Shown one piece after another: positions 43,194 through 54,800 of a stretch of 64,000 bases of DNA. Location of the stretch: the NCBI RefSeq assembly GCF_024362695.1, contig NC_065424.1:470786-534785 (forward strand), read 5' to 3'. The stretch is from Pectinophora gossypiella. Lineage: Eukaryota > Arthropoda > Insecta > Lepidoptera > Gelechiidae. How positions within the stretch are numbered: the first letter of the stretch is position 1; each line of letters opens with the position of its first letter. The notes beneath the pieces were generated by a model. The model had not been told where the DNA came from. It did no database searches and was given only the letters and a program-made list of their open reading frames with translations. Both the position numbers and the translations under genes were made by a program.

Positions 43194-43613
43194 AAAATTT
43201 TTAACAAAAAAAAACCGACTTCAAACGCAAAACTAAAAAGCAATAAATAAATTTACTTCGCACAAAGTAATTAGTACGTATTTTCAATTAGTTAATTATT
43301 TTATAATTCTGAAGCCGGTGCCAAGGAAATGCTACAACGAAGTACCGATTCATATATTTTTCAATACTGATTGTTTTGTAATTTTTTGTTTGACATTGTT
43401 TTGTAATTGCTTTGATATAGGTATTAAACAATATTGTGTGTACATAGTAATTTGATATTGTAGTAGGGTTGTTGTAGCATTTACTTGGCACCGACTTCAG
43501 AATTATAAAATAATTAACTAATTGAAAATACGTACTAATTACTTTGTGCGAAGTAAATTTATTTATTGCTTTTTAGTTTTGCGTTTGAAGTCGGTTTTTT
43601 TTTGTTAAAAATT
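43194..43613. mobile_element. Large inverted repeat (two ~130-bp arms)
   Basis: The left arm 43194-43327 (AAAATTTTTAACAAAAAAAA ... CCGACTTCAAACGCAAAACT ... TCTGAAGCCGGTGCCAAG) is repeated inverted at about 43482-43613 with very few differences. The spacer is about 155 bp. This is a foldback element; its ACCGACTTCAAA end is also near the end of the repeat at 45205 (TTTGAAGTCGGT). Confidence 0.88.
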
Positions 43614-43748
43614 TTATTTTATTTTACGATTTTAAGTGATGGTTAGACCGAGCAAGGATGCAGACAGACAGATTTTCTGATTTATATTCATATATAATAA
43701 TATAATATATTATTAGTAGTGATCACAATTATTATTGATGAACATGTT

Positions 43749-43819
43749 TACACACACACACTCACACACGCGCTAACGCACACGAGCACACGCGCACGTA
43801 CACACGCACACACACAGAC

Positions 43820-43865
<46 letters not shown>

Positions 43866-43900
43866 GCGCACACACACATGTGTATGTGTACATACACACA
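43749..43900 (+). repeat. (CA)n microsatellite
   Basis: A ~150-bp imperfect CA run, with a pure stretch around 43827-43862. Any open frame through it is an artefact. Confidence 0.95.
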
Positions 43901-44009
43901 TGTGGTTGTCAGTGGAAGCTGCTATCATACACACTCACGCATACATATAGATACAGTAGATTTCGCGTGGTTCGCTCGCTGCTAAAGCAGCTCGCGTGTC
44001 CTGTTTATT

Positions 44010-44985
44010 CGAAACTGTCCCTCTTCGTATGGCGGCCATCTTGTTTTTCCGCCACTTTGTTCTTTTTCACCGGCGACAGAATTTGACCAAGATTTAAATG
44101 GGTGTCGTGGAAACAAACAAAATCCAGGTGCAATAGGTTTGCCAGGCCGTAGGATGTCTCCCTGATTGGGAGCAGTTTTCAAAGATGACGTTCCGATCAC
44201 ACGCCTATACATAATTTTTACCCCCAAGACATTTTCTGGAAAAACAAAATTTTGTATGGCGGCCATCTTGTTTTTTCGCCATTTTGTATTTTTTTCACCG
44301 GCCATTAAATTCGACCAATATTTAAATAGGTTTCGTGAAAGAAAAATTGGTTCAGGTGTGATAGTTTCGCCAGGCCGTAGGGTGTCACCCTGATGCGGAG
44401 CAGTTTTCGAAAATCGGGAAGTATTTCCATACTTAACATGACGATCCGACCACAACCCCGATATATATTTTATATCCCGAGACATTTTCTGAAAAAACAA
44501 AATTGTGTATGGCGGCCATCTTGTTTTTCCGCCATTTTGTTTTTTTTTACGCGCTATGGAATTTGACCAAGATTTAAATAAGTGCTCTCAAAGAAATATT
44601 GGTTCACGTGCGATAGTTTTGCCAGGCCGTAGAGTATCTCTCTGATGCGGAGCAGTTTTTGGTGATCAGAAAGTATTTCCGTACTCTACATGACGTTTTG
44701 AGTAAGCGCCCCATACATTATTTTTACCCAAACGGGCTTCTTCCAAAATCGACAAAATTTTGTATGGCGGCCATCTTTTTTTTCCGCCATTTTGTTTTTT
44801 TGCACCGGCGATTGGATTTGATCAAGATTTAAATACGTTTCGTGAAAGAAAAATTGCTCCAGGTTGTATAGTTTTGCCAGGCCATAGGGTATCTCCCTGA
44901 TGCTGACCAGTTTTCGAAGGCCGGGAAGTTTTCCCGAAGCCTAAAGATCGATCCGATCAATATGGCTTTACAAACGCACTAGTCG
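44010..44985 (+). repeat. Tandem array, four ~240-bp units (TATGGCGGCCATCTTG)
   Basis: Units begin GTATGGCGGCCATCTTGTTT at about 44027, 44257, 44507 and 44762. Each contains CCGCCATTTTGT, GAATTTGACCAAGATTTAAAT, GCCAGGCCGTAGG and GATGCGGAGCAGTTTT-like blocks. Periods run about 230, 250 and 255 bp. Units differ by roughly 15-25%. Confidence 0.88.
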
Positions 44986-45208
44986 CTCCTACGATTTTTG
45001 AAAATTCCCCTCGATTTCTCTGGTCTTCCATCATCAGATCCTGACTTCCTTGACATGGGACCCCCTTGGGTATATCTCCTTTCAAACAAAAAAAGAATTA
45101 TCAAAATCGGTTCATATACGACGAAGATATGCCCGAACAAACATAAAAAAAAAAAAAAATATACGGTCGAATTGAGAACCTCCTCCTTTTTTGAAGTCGG
45201 TAAAAATA
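44986..45208 (+). repeat. Conserved dispersed repeat downstream of the array
   Basis: CCCCTCGATTTCTCTGGTC ... CATATACGACGAAGATATGC ... CCTTTTTTGAAGTCGGT. It shares its TTTGAAGTCGGT edge with the foldback repeat at 43194-43613. It may be the other end of a composite element spanning the tandem array. Confidence 0.6.
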
Positions 45209-46365
45209 CCATCTGACCACAACCTTTCGCCAGCGGTCATGGGCCAGGCTACAAATATTGGATTTCATCAGTCTACTCAGACTGACGGGAGAATGATAGT
45301 TTAACCCGCTGATTGAGGGACTTATGAAAATTTTAATACTAATAGATAATAAGGGCAATTTTTATTTGAATGATCAACACTCCAGGCTGATTGGCTGGGG
45401 TGATTTAATACTGATTGTGATAAAGGCTATCACTATTCATATATTTCTATTTAATGTCCTCTAGCCCTCGTTGACAATTACTTCCGCACAATATCCCAGG
45501 AAGAGGAAATGACTGAAAACCAGCGCTGGATGACGCCATAGCATGGCTCCATCGCAGCACAAGCTGAGCCATTTCCTTTTGCCCGTATTAGTAATATTCA
45601 TAATTACCTAGTTCTTATAGCAAATGTAAATTGTTACTGGCAATAAAATTATTTTATTCTTATTCATATATTTTGTTGATTTGCTACTTACATATAAATA
45701 TTATTTCTTTCTAGATTTTATAACTTCCTATTCGAAATATAATAAATTAGTCTTCACACACTGAGACGATACTGGGAGCGTTCAGGGGCGGAAATTGGTA
45801 ATTTTTAGAGCTTCCTAACTTAATACCTAAACCGAATTTGGTGTAGGGCAGGGTTTCTCAAACTACAGGTCGTGAGCCACTGGTGGGCCGCGAGGGAATA
45901 TCGAATGGGCCCTGTCAAGGCCGATAACCGTGCGACCGTATTATTTGAAGATTTAATTTTCCTAGAGGTGGGTCCCGAGTTCTTAAATGTAATAGATGAG
46001 TCGTAGCTCAGACAACTTTGGGAACGATAAAATACCTTACATTTTAGACAGTTTAAATTTCGAAAATACTTAAAGAATCCGGCCGAAACGCTTCCGGTAT
46101 CACGTCTGTGTATTGATTTATTGATCGACCTTAATATACAAATAGGTATAAAATTTTGTTAACTAGCAAGCATATTAAGTACATTTATAATAAATTAATA
46201 TAATAAAACACTAGTGGTAGAGATTACCAACAATATTAAATATGCATACAATAGATTCAATTTGTTTAATCTATGCCCAAACCATTTCATTTGATGAGAT
46301 GAATATTCAATGAATTTATAGGTACTACATTTATTTGATGAATTTCGTGGTCTAATAATCAGAGC
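45209..46365. other. No gene; possible hAT-like MITE at 45846-46030
   Basis: CAGGGTTTCTCAAACTACAG (45849) and CAACTTTGGGAACGATAAA (46013) resemble hAT inverted ends, with GGGCCGCGAGGGAATATCGA between them. Nothing else recognised. Confidence 0.4.
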
Positions 46366-46500
46366 TCTCTCAATCTTCAAGCCCTCGGTTCGATTCCCAG
46401 AGAGGGCACAGTCAATTATTACTTTATGTGACTGCCCCTAGTTTGGTTAGGACTGGTACCTTGATTAGAAAGGCACGCTAAGCCGTTGGCCTGGCTTTAA
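46366..46500 (+). repeat. SINE fragment (tRNA-like second half)
   Basis: CGGTTCGATTCCCAGAGAGG is a box-B-like sequence followed by TTTGGTTAGGACTGGTACC and GGCACGCTAAGCCGTTGGCC, the same body order as the SINE at 17950. Confidence 0.7.
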
Positions 46501-46728
46501 AATAAAACTAATGAGATTTCAGATATCTTACATAAATAACTAGTATGATAAGTACGTGTTAAAGCGCATTTTTTATCTAGAAATAATAACTAATGACGCG
46601 GTTAATAGGTATCCCGATCTCGATGTGCTGGTTTGTAACCTTGACGCATCGGTCTAGAGGGATTCGGTAGTCTAATAACCGCTTACTATGTATTTTTAAC
46701 TGCCTGGCCGCCACACCTTGTCGCTTAA

Positions 46729-46916
46729 CACGTTCACTGTGTAACTGAAAATTAGATATCAACACCTCACGTGCAATGTTATTTTTCGATAAACACAATG
46801 GAATTTATGTACATAGCCACACTATGGCAAGAAAAAAATGTGTCCCACATATGGAATATGCACATATCGAGTTTCAAATGTATTGCCTCATATGCGGTTC
46901 ATACACAGTGAACGTG
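46729..46916. mobile_element. TTAA-flanked MITE (188 bp), piggyBac type
   Basis: TTAA at 46725-46728 and 46917-46920; terminal repeats CACGTTCACTGTGTA and TACACAGTGAACGTG are perfect over 15 bp. Different from the 35128 family. No coding capacity. Confidence 0.88.
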
Positions 46917-46944
46917 TTAAAGGGCTTATTACATTCACCATCAG

Positions 46945-47048
46945 GGGGCCTGTTTAATAAAACTTAAAATATTCGTGATCACACACTCCGCAATGTACAT
47001 CAAATTGTCATTGTAATTTACAATTGTAAGTTTTATTAAACAGACCCC
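46945..47048. mobile_element. Short MITE (104 bp) with 22-bp inverted ends
   Basis: GGGGCCTGTTTAATAAAACT at the left and AGTTTTATTAAACAGACCCC at the right match with one mismatch. No clear target duplication. Confidence 0.8.
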
Positions 47049-47565
47049 AGGTCCGATATGTCGGGATCGGACAGTGAATAGTTCATCGGTGGGCGGGGCC
47101 ACGACTTCGCCATACATTTTATACCTACACCCATGGATGTGTTGGGCCCATAATAAATAATAAAAATTATTAAAACTGGCCGTTTCATAGTCGTGCCAAC
47201 GGAAACCGATGATTGTTACTACAAAAATATGACTTAGATTGCGTTACTTCCGATTTTATCAGATTTCATAATGGAATGGACTTGCAACACTATGGATACT
47301 GTCGCTGATAGCTACGTTAGGTTTGCTGGGATAGATGTCTTTTAGAGAGATAAGCCCATTATTGTAATACATACATACACTTCTCATCAAAAAGAAACAA
47401 AATAACCTCCGACATTTTGTTCAACTATTTTAAATTTGGAATATTAAAAACCTATAATAGGTGGTTTGAATTCAAAATACTAAACGCAGCATCGCTTCCG
47501 TTCGCACTATTGAAATCGGCCAATCACGGCTGGTAGCAGAAAGGGCATAGATTGAAAACGCACCG
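47049..47565. other. 3' flank of kappaB-Ras, no gene recognised
   Basis: AT-rich DNA. No polyadenylation signal for the minus-strand gene was firmly placed; AATAAT-like sequences occur near 47150. Confidence 0.4.
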
Positions 47566-50500
47566 TTACATGGCGTCACTCCTATTGTTCTTCTGAGTAA
47601 GCTTGCTGAGGGTACTTAGCTGAGGGAAGGCAGTCTTATTCTGCACTGGGTTGAGTTTCGAAGTCATGAAGATGAATGGCTCATAGAGCGAGGCGCGGTC
47701 CATGGCGGTTACTTCAAAATGGCGCACCTTCTCTCGCGCGCACCAATTAGCTGCCTTCGAGCACGTGTTTTCCAGGCTATTGAGATCATCCGGACCGGTG
47801 CGGTTGCCTAACACCATCATCACCACCTGAAAATATACATCGGTTTTATTCTTGTCGCCTCGCCTACAGCAGTAGGGGTTCCTGAAAGCACCTAAAATGG
47901 TGCGAATGATAAAAAATCTGTTATAGCCCTGTTTGGAGAAAGCGTGGCTTACGTTGCAGTGACACGAATTAGAATCCCGGCTCAGGTTCTAAACCACAGA
48001 ATTCCAGTTCATGAGTTTGAATTCATTTTTGGATAAATACCTAATTGATATCATATGGTTTCCAGGATTTGTGCGTGGTTACCATCAATAGGCTCGCACC
48101 CTATTACATAGGAGTTAGCATATTCCCTCAGGGATATGTAATATTATCTGATTACATTAAAATCAATACAGAAAAAAAATATATACCTCTTTCTTATCCT
48201 TATTTCTGTCTATGTCCTTCTTCAAATACATGAGAACATCGAGAGACTCCGGCCGTGTAGTATCATATACCATCACAAAACCTTCAGCAAATCCTATGTA
48301 GTGTCTCTGGAGCACCTGATTTGCAGTCAGTTGCATTGTTGGAGACTGTGGTGGTCCTGCTGAAGGTAACACCAAATCTTAGGTTGCCTTTTTTATAGTG
48401 TGTGTATAATTAGTGCAATGTAGCTAGTGAGTTAGGAATAGATTGGTTTACGCAAATATACCATGATCCAATACATCTTCTTTAAGCGGTTATTTGACTA
48501 CCTAATCCATCCATCCTGTCTGATGCGTCAAGGTCAACGGCTCAGCGATGTCTCTACTCTACATCGTAATTACCATGGTTTAAGAAACGAGGTATGCTCA
48601 ATCTTATGACGGCCGCCATTGCTAGCCCATTGATGACGTAAGTGTTACCATCCAATTGTATCTCCAACATTCCAAGGACGAAAATTTTATCATTGAAAAT
48701 TAAGTGAATTACTGACTGATGTATTTAATTAATATTACTTGTCAAATATGTATACATATACCTAAATATCAATAAAACTAAGTTAAAAGTACGTAGATAG
48801 CATTCGTATCATTTATTGGTCGTAGCGCTCAATATAATTCGCGCCACGCGCGGCACGGTTGTCATGCAGACCGGGCTGGCCTTCTTATACCATAGGTATA
48901 TGGTTACGCCCACCAATTTGTAATTAGACTACATAATCCCAATCACCGAGCCAGTGACCTTGATGCATTCTGCAGGATGGATTGAGTAGGTAGTCTAATG
49001 ACCACTTTAGGAAACAATAGTAAGTAGGTACTTATTCAACATGTGAAATGAATGTGGTGTATCAAGATTGCACTAGGTATGGTGAAATTATAAACAGGTG
49101 TAATTGGCACTATAACAAATACTGAAGGGTTTAGCTCACGATCCTTAGTTAATATCAACTGGAATTTTGCAGTTGCAGATGTAGGTAGGTATGCAACTGC
49201 AAAATTATTTTCAATATCTAATGAAAAATTCCACTTGATATTAATTCAGAATCACTGTCTGAATCATCCCTCTGTTTTCAGTATGGTGTCACTGTATAGT
49301 CTTCACTTTGTTACAGATGTTTAAATTGAATATAAATGTGTTTGCAACTAAATAAATAATCTATCAAACAGAATAACTGCTCCAAGAGTGGAGTTCTTGG
49401 AGTTAATTTGAATGTTTAAGTGGCCTCCTTTTGCATTGAAAACTGATAGATACAATAGGTACTTTAATTAATAGAAGCATCAATATTTTAAGCATGAATT
49501 ACAATAGAATTGTAGATAGGTTGTGAGAAGCTGAAGTAGTTTTCACCGGATGAGACATTTATTATGTAAAAATTGACGATTCAAAGTGTAACTTAGTATG
49601 TTACCTACTGAATAAAGATATCTCTGAATTTGAATATGTAGGTATGTACATGTGCTTATAGTTAAGATGAATTAATGTAGTTAAGTTGAATAAATCCATC
49701 CACCAACCTGCAGCGGAGCAGCGTGGTGGAGTATGCTCCACACCCCCTCCGGTTGATTGAGGGGAGGCCTGTGCCCAGCAGTGGGACGTATATAGGCTAT
49801 TTATGTAAGTTGAATAAAGAAGCCTTTCTTTGTAACCTACAAAGTTCAGGGCACCCAACAAGTTGGATCAAACAGGTCTTTCTTTGTAGGTCACATAGAC
49901 AGATCTGTTAGTGTGTCAACATGGGTAATCCACAGGATCTAAACTTTTAAAAAATCTATCCAACTTGTTGGGTGCCCTGACTCAATGTGACACATTGGAA
50001 CAGATATTTTATTAATAAGATATTTTTTATTGCATCACTAGGTTGAGTGGAATTCTCTGCTGTCTTCTGTATTTCCGAATGCATATAACCCGGGTGCTTT
50101 CAAGGGCAGAGTGAACAAGCACCTTCTGGGCGAGCTTGCTCCATCTGAGGCCAATGCCTTCGGGCAAGTCTGAGGCCAAGAGCAAACCCATCAAAGGTAA
50201 AAAGAGTCGAAAGAAATGATTCATAATGAAGAACGAATCTTAATTACATCATACAATGTCTCCGGTCAGGACAGTGAAAGAGGAATGCAAGGACCCGATT
50301 TCGCCATACCGAAATATACCTAACTATACCTATCAGACACTTCAGGGTCGAAAAATCCTGTAGTGTAATAGAGCGTATAGGTAATAAAAACATCCGAAAC
50401 CTGTGCATCAAAATATAGCGTCAGCAGTGCTCATTGAAGCTAAACTGTATTGAAAATTGTACTAAAACCTTTCAACTCGCCTGATAGCGGGGGCTCCAAG

Positions 50501-50691
50501 CCCGCCGTGTCGTAAAAACAAACGCGCTCCTTCGTTCCTCTGTCGGTCTCGATGTTTGCCACGTAGATGTCTTCAATAGTAGGGTAAAAACATGACTTCT
50601 GATTCACATTCCCATATATCAATTGCTCCAAAACGGCCGTCTTTCCCACGCCTTTCATTCCACATATAACCACTTTGCTTGTTTTACCCAT
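47566..50691 (-). CDS. kappaB-Ras (NF-kappa-B inhibitor-interacting Ras-like protein), 3 exons
   Basis: Exon 1 (50691 to about 50490) reads MGKTSKVVICGMKGVGKTAV with a P-loop at residues 11-18, ETDRGTKERVCFYDTAGLE; exon 2 (about 48315..48187) HYIGFAEGFVMVYDTTRPES and KKDIDRNKDKKE; exon 3 (47826..47566) VVMMVLGNRTGPDDLNSLEN, CAREKVRHFEVTAMDRASLY, NKTAFPQL, stop at 47566. Order and motifs match NKIRAS1/2 and fly kappaB-Ras, which bind I-kappa-B and restrain NF-kappa-B and Ral signalling. The fold lacks a C-terminal CAAX box, as in the family. Exon 2/3 splice (GAG|GTATAT, TTTTCAG) is clear; the exon 1/2 joint is not certain because good donors near 50490 do not give the expected phase. ATG 50691 is preferred over 50700. 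About 1.2 kb upstream lies the divergent DPM1 start. Intron 1 contains SINE, LINE and MITE debris. Confidence 0.88.
48053..48150 (+). repeat. Dispersed repeat copy, also at 59479-59625
   Basis: TTTCCAGGATTTGTGC, AGGCTCGC and CTATTACATAGGA are shared with 59479-59625. Located in kappaB-Ras intron 2. Probably a SINE-like family. Confidence 0.7.
48797..48890. repeat. Half copy of the DPM1 intron MITE
   Basis: GCATTCGTATCATTTATTGG and AATATAATTCGCGCCACGCG ... CATGCAGACCGGGCTGG match the right arm of the element at 52389-52573. Confidence 0.7.
49098..49300. mobile_element. Foldback MITE, copy 3 (diverged)
   Basis: Inverted arms with GGCACTATAACAAATACTGA and TCAGTATGGTGTCACTGTAT around AATTCCACTTGATATTAATT-type sequence match the palindromes at 15303-15808. 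Confidence 0.7.
49691..49808 (+). repeat. SINE 3' body
   Basis: GCGGAGCAGCGTGGTGGAGT through GGCCTGTGCCCAGCAGTGGG and GACGTATATAGGC match the 3' part of the 17950 SINE; the tRNA-like head is missing. Confidence 0.85.
50041..50200 (+). pseudogene. LINE ORF2 C-terminal remnant
   Basis: Reads LEWNSLLSSVFPNAYNPGAF, KGRVNKHLLGELAPSEANAF. The WNSLP ... VFP ... YNLGxFKxRVNxHL pattern is a common C-terminus of arthropod LINE polyproteins. It lies in kappaB-Ras intron 1, antisense to the gene. Confidence 0.5.
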
Positions 50692-50775
50692 TTTAAACAT
50701 AGGTACTTCATTTAAGAAGAATCGTGGTAGAAATTCGGAAAGTGAGAATCCGTAGAAAGCTGTCTTCCTGATCAA

Positions 50776-51849
50776 CTGCGACTGCTGGATCTTTTCACAT
50801 GGTTGCTAAACAAATGCGTTCTAACTGCGAACTTAATAAAAAAGGTACATCTTTCTGTCAATATTCAGAATTCACACTAATAAAGTACCAACAAGTAGTC
50901 AAGTAGTAGCGATTTAAATTTTCTTTTTTAGATTTTAGACAACATAACATTACAGGACGCGACCGAACACAACGAACAACACCAAACAAGTAGCAACCAA
51001 AGAGTAAGAAAAAATACAAAGTATACAAACAGAAGAACGAAGGATTTTTTTTTGAGGAAGAACGAATGAATAAATTTGGAAATGTCAAAATCTGAGTTCG
51101 GTCTGGTCTGTCTGTCCGACTGCAAAATCAAAACGCAAACAAAATCGGGTAGGTATAAAAGACTCAGATAAAAGAGAAAGAGAATGCAAAAATATCTATA
51201 ATATAAATGTAATGGGATTTATGGGATTGACCGCCGGTCTTGGTCACCGATGTTCAAAGATTTACCCCAATCACGTTATAATATTTTTCATCAAGCAAGA
51301 GCCTGTGTTGCTGTTTTTTATGACTTGATTTTTTTGGTCTTGTTTCATTGCAATAAACTCATTCATAATCATTCAGTCAGTTTGTTTTGTTTTTGGGCTT
51401 TTTGGCGGGAAACGGGAACGGGACAGTTGCTTTCTTCATTGAATAATCTAAATAATTAATACGAAGTGGTGTTTTGTGGTTAATGATCGCATTAAGTTAG
51501 TCGGAAGACATTCGCGAGTGTTATTATATTGGAGTATTCAATAAACAAAGTGTATCTGCCTATTTTCGCTTCGTGTCAGGAAGCCGCTTCATAACTCAAA
51601 AGTTTATGCGGACTTTTGAGTTAATTCGTTTGGGGTTCGGAGTAGGAGTCTACTCCGAGGGTGGGGGCTTAGGTTTCATCATCATCACCTTTCATCATTT
51701 CATTAATCATCAAGAAAAAAAATACGTCAGACATGGCTGTATGGGCATAGTTCCCTTTGCCTTACCCTTCGGGGAAAACAAAAACAAAAAAAAAAAAAAA
51801 TTGTTTTGTTTTTGATTTTTGACTTGGTTTTTGACAAAAAGTTGACAGC
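50776..51849. promoter_or_regulatory. Divergent intergenic region between kappaB-Ras and DPM1
   Basis: No gene is recognised in this 1.1 kb region. It must hold the 5' ends and promoters of two divergent housekeeping-type genes. No TATA box or initiator could be assigned with confidence; a T/A-rich tract lies at 51780-51800 just upstream of the DPM1 start. Confidence 0.4.
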
Positions 51850-54800
51850 ATGGCGACTTCAGCGTTAGATTCTGAAATCATGAAGAGTGATAAATATTCG
51901 ATATTACTGCCAACATACAACGAAAGAGAGAATCTTCCGATTATTATTTGGCTTATTGTCAAATATCTAGATAATTGGTAAGACTACACACTTATTTATC
52001 ATGAACTTTTCGTGAAACAAAAATGGGCTTATCATTTCTAGTGTTTTCTTGGTTTGTCTACAGTGGATATGATTATGAGGTCATAATTATCGACGATGGT
52101 AGTCCGGATGGAACTTTGGACATTGCAAAACAGTTACAAGAGTTATACGGATCAAGTAAAATCGTGTTACGTCCCCGAGAAAAGAAGTTAGGTTTGGGTA
52201 CTGCATACATTCATGGCATAAAGCATGCAACCGGCAACTTCGTTGTTATCATGGACGCTGACTTGAGCCATCATGTGAGTCCTAAAAGTATTATACTAGA
52301 CATTATAACAATGTCATCAAACCTGCTAGTTTGCTGCACCATCAATACGGGCAATGCACTGTAATCTTGTCATTATGGTGTCTTTGCAGGCTCTGCACGG
52401 CAACCGCGCTGAGCGCGGCGCGAATTACATCGAAGCCTTCGACCAATAGTCGATTGACGTCCGTCTATGACATAGACACATAGACTCTATGTAGATGGAA
52501 TTTGTATCGTTTATTGGTCGAAGCCCTCGATATAATTCGCGCGTCACGTCGTTATCATGCAGACCCAGCTGGTAAATAATTTAAAATCACAGTGTCCTCT
52601 TTACATTAAGCATTCTACAGTGTGATTTTTCTAAATATTTTCAGCCAAAATTCATCCCACAGTTCATAGAACTGCAACGTAAGCATGACTATGATGTGGT
52701 GTCAGGTACGCGATACAAGGATGGAGGTGGCGTCCACGGTTGGGACTTCAAACGAAAGCTCATATCTAGAGGGGCCAACTTTGTTACTCAGACGTTGCTT
52801 AGACCAGGCGCTTCAGATCTTACTGGCTCTTTTAGGTAAAGTTTTTTGAAAGTACTGACTGACGTACTGTACATATTTTTAAATCAAATCAAATATAATT
52901 TATTGCACAGAACTAAATTTCAACAATCAGACATAACACATGAATACAGTACAATTTGGGAGGCCTTATTTAAATCTGTCTAATCTTTACATTGTACTTT
53001 ATCTGATTCCCATATAGAAATTTTGTATATTGATTTGGTTAAGGACAGAGTGGCAGCTGCTTCTTAATTTTTTTTAATTCTGTAGTCTTGTTTTATGCTT
53101 GTAATCCAAGTGGCTACTTTAACCTAAATATCTTATTTTTTTTTTTTTTTTCTCTCCTAAATGGCTTCTGTCAACAGGGACAATTTTGCCAGCGTCAGGG
53201 TTGGGAAATACACATTTTCAGTGTACAGGAGCTCCAGAAGTTTAGGCCAAATGATCGGTTGTGTAACCTAGGAACAAACAGACATAAGCACATTAGTTAG
53301 TAGATATAGTAATTATTATACTACATATTATAAAATAAATAACAATTACTAAAGTTTAATATTAAAAGTTTCAATGTACTTAACTAAAATATCTATAAAA
53401 GGGGAATCTACATAAGATAATACACTATACATATTAGTAGGGCGAGGGATAAAGTTGGGCAAGAAATCATACAGAGAAAGAGGGTATTTATGACAATTGA
53501 AAAAAATGTGATCAATGGTACCCTCTTCATATCCACATTCGCACAATGAGTGGTCCCGCACCCTTATCTTGGCCAAAAAAGATGGAGAACAGTTGTGACC
53601 AAGTCGCAAACGAATAATAGTAGAAGTAGTGCGTTTACTTGCTTCGCGGAACTTAAAAAACCAAGGTTTAACTGGGATATCAGGTTGTAGTTCGCCATAG
53701 TATTTTCCCTTACGAAGTCGAGAAGTATTCCATGTGACATTCCATTGCTCGGAGAGGTCGGATTTGGCACGGGAGCGTAAATCTTGGGCATAACAAAAAT
53801 CGTACGACTCACCGCTGGAGCGAATGGCCCACTTGGCACATAAATCCGCCTGTTCATTCCCTTTTATCCCAGAGTGCCCAGGTATCCAAGCAAGGACCAC
53901 TTCAATACCTAGTGCATGACAATTGTATAATGCTTCACGAGTTTTCAAATTAATTGGAAGTAATTCTTTTGAACGGAATGGAAATTTCATAATGTCCTCA
54001 AGGCAACTACGAGAATCGGAAAAGATAACAGTTCGATTGAGCTGATGAGATTTAACCATGACTACTGCTTCATAAATCGCAATTGCTTCACCGGTGAATA
54101 CGGAAGTTTTTGGTGGGGATTTAATGCTTAAATAGGATTTCCACTGAGGGACCCATACTGCTGAGCCTACACATTCTTCTTCAGACTCCTTAGAAGCATC
54201 GGTGAATATTGTAAGCCACCCTTTCCATTTATCCTCTACAATTTTATTAAACTGTACATTTGCAGCAGGGTCTCCCTTGACAATACCAATGTTCAGAATG
54301 ATTTGAGGTTGAAAGATTAAAGCCTCATAATCAAAACCAAACATGGGGTTGGAGGAAGATTGGAACATTTTTGGACCTTCATTAAATTTTTTAAAACTAT
54401 TATACAGACATGGAGATTGTTTATGAGACCAATACCTGGAAGAGCAAATAAGATTAGATAGTTGTGTGAGACAAGAAATTAGAGGATGGGAAGAATTTTG
54501 GGCAATTTTGAAGAAGAATCTGTCACATAAGTACTGTCTACGGAGAAGCAGTGGAGGGTCAAGACACTCTACCTGAAGGGCATTGATAGGAGAGGATTTC
54601 ATCGCTCCGGAAATAATTCGTAGGCACTTGGCTTGAATCTTATCCCAACAAGCAAGGGCTTTCTTATTACAAGGTTCAAGTAAGAAAGAACTATAATCAA
54701 AGTGACTGCGTATTACAGCATTATATAACAATTTCTGGGTATATGGGTGAGATCCCCACCAGACTCCAGAAAGGGCCCGAAGAATATTTACACCTTTCTC

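Noticed and set aside
43719..43985. An 88-codon threonine/histidine-rich coding region
   Set aside because: It is only translation of the CA microsatellite.
43982..44500. A 172-codon minus-strand gene
   Set aside because: It follows the ~240-bp tandem repeat and repeats its own sequence; no domain.
44010..44985. A CRISPR-like array
   Set aside because: Units are ~240 bp, fully repeated without unique spacers, in a eukaryotic genome.
51573..51815. A small gene upstream of DPM1
   Set aside because: No domain, rich in homopolymers, ends in a poly(A) tract just before the DPM1 start.
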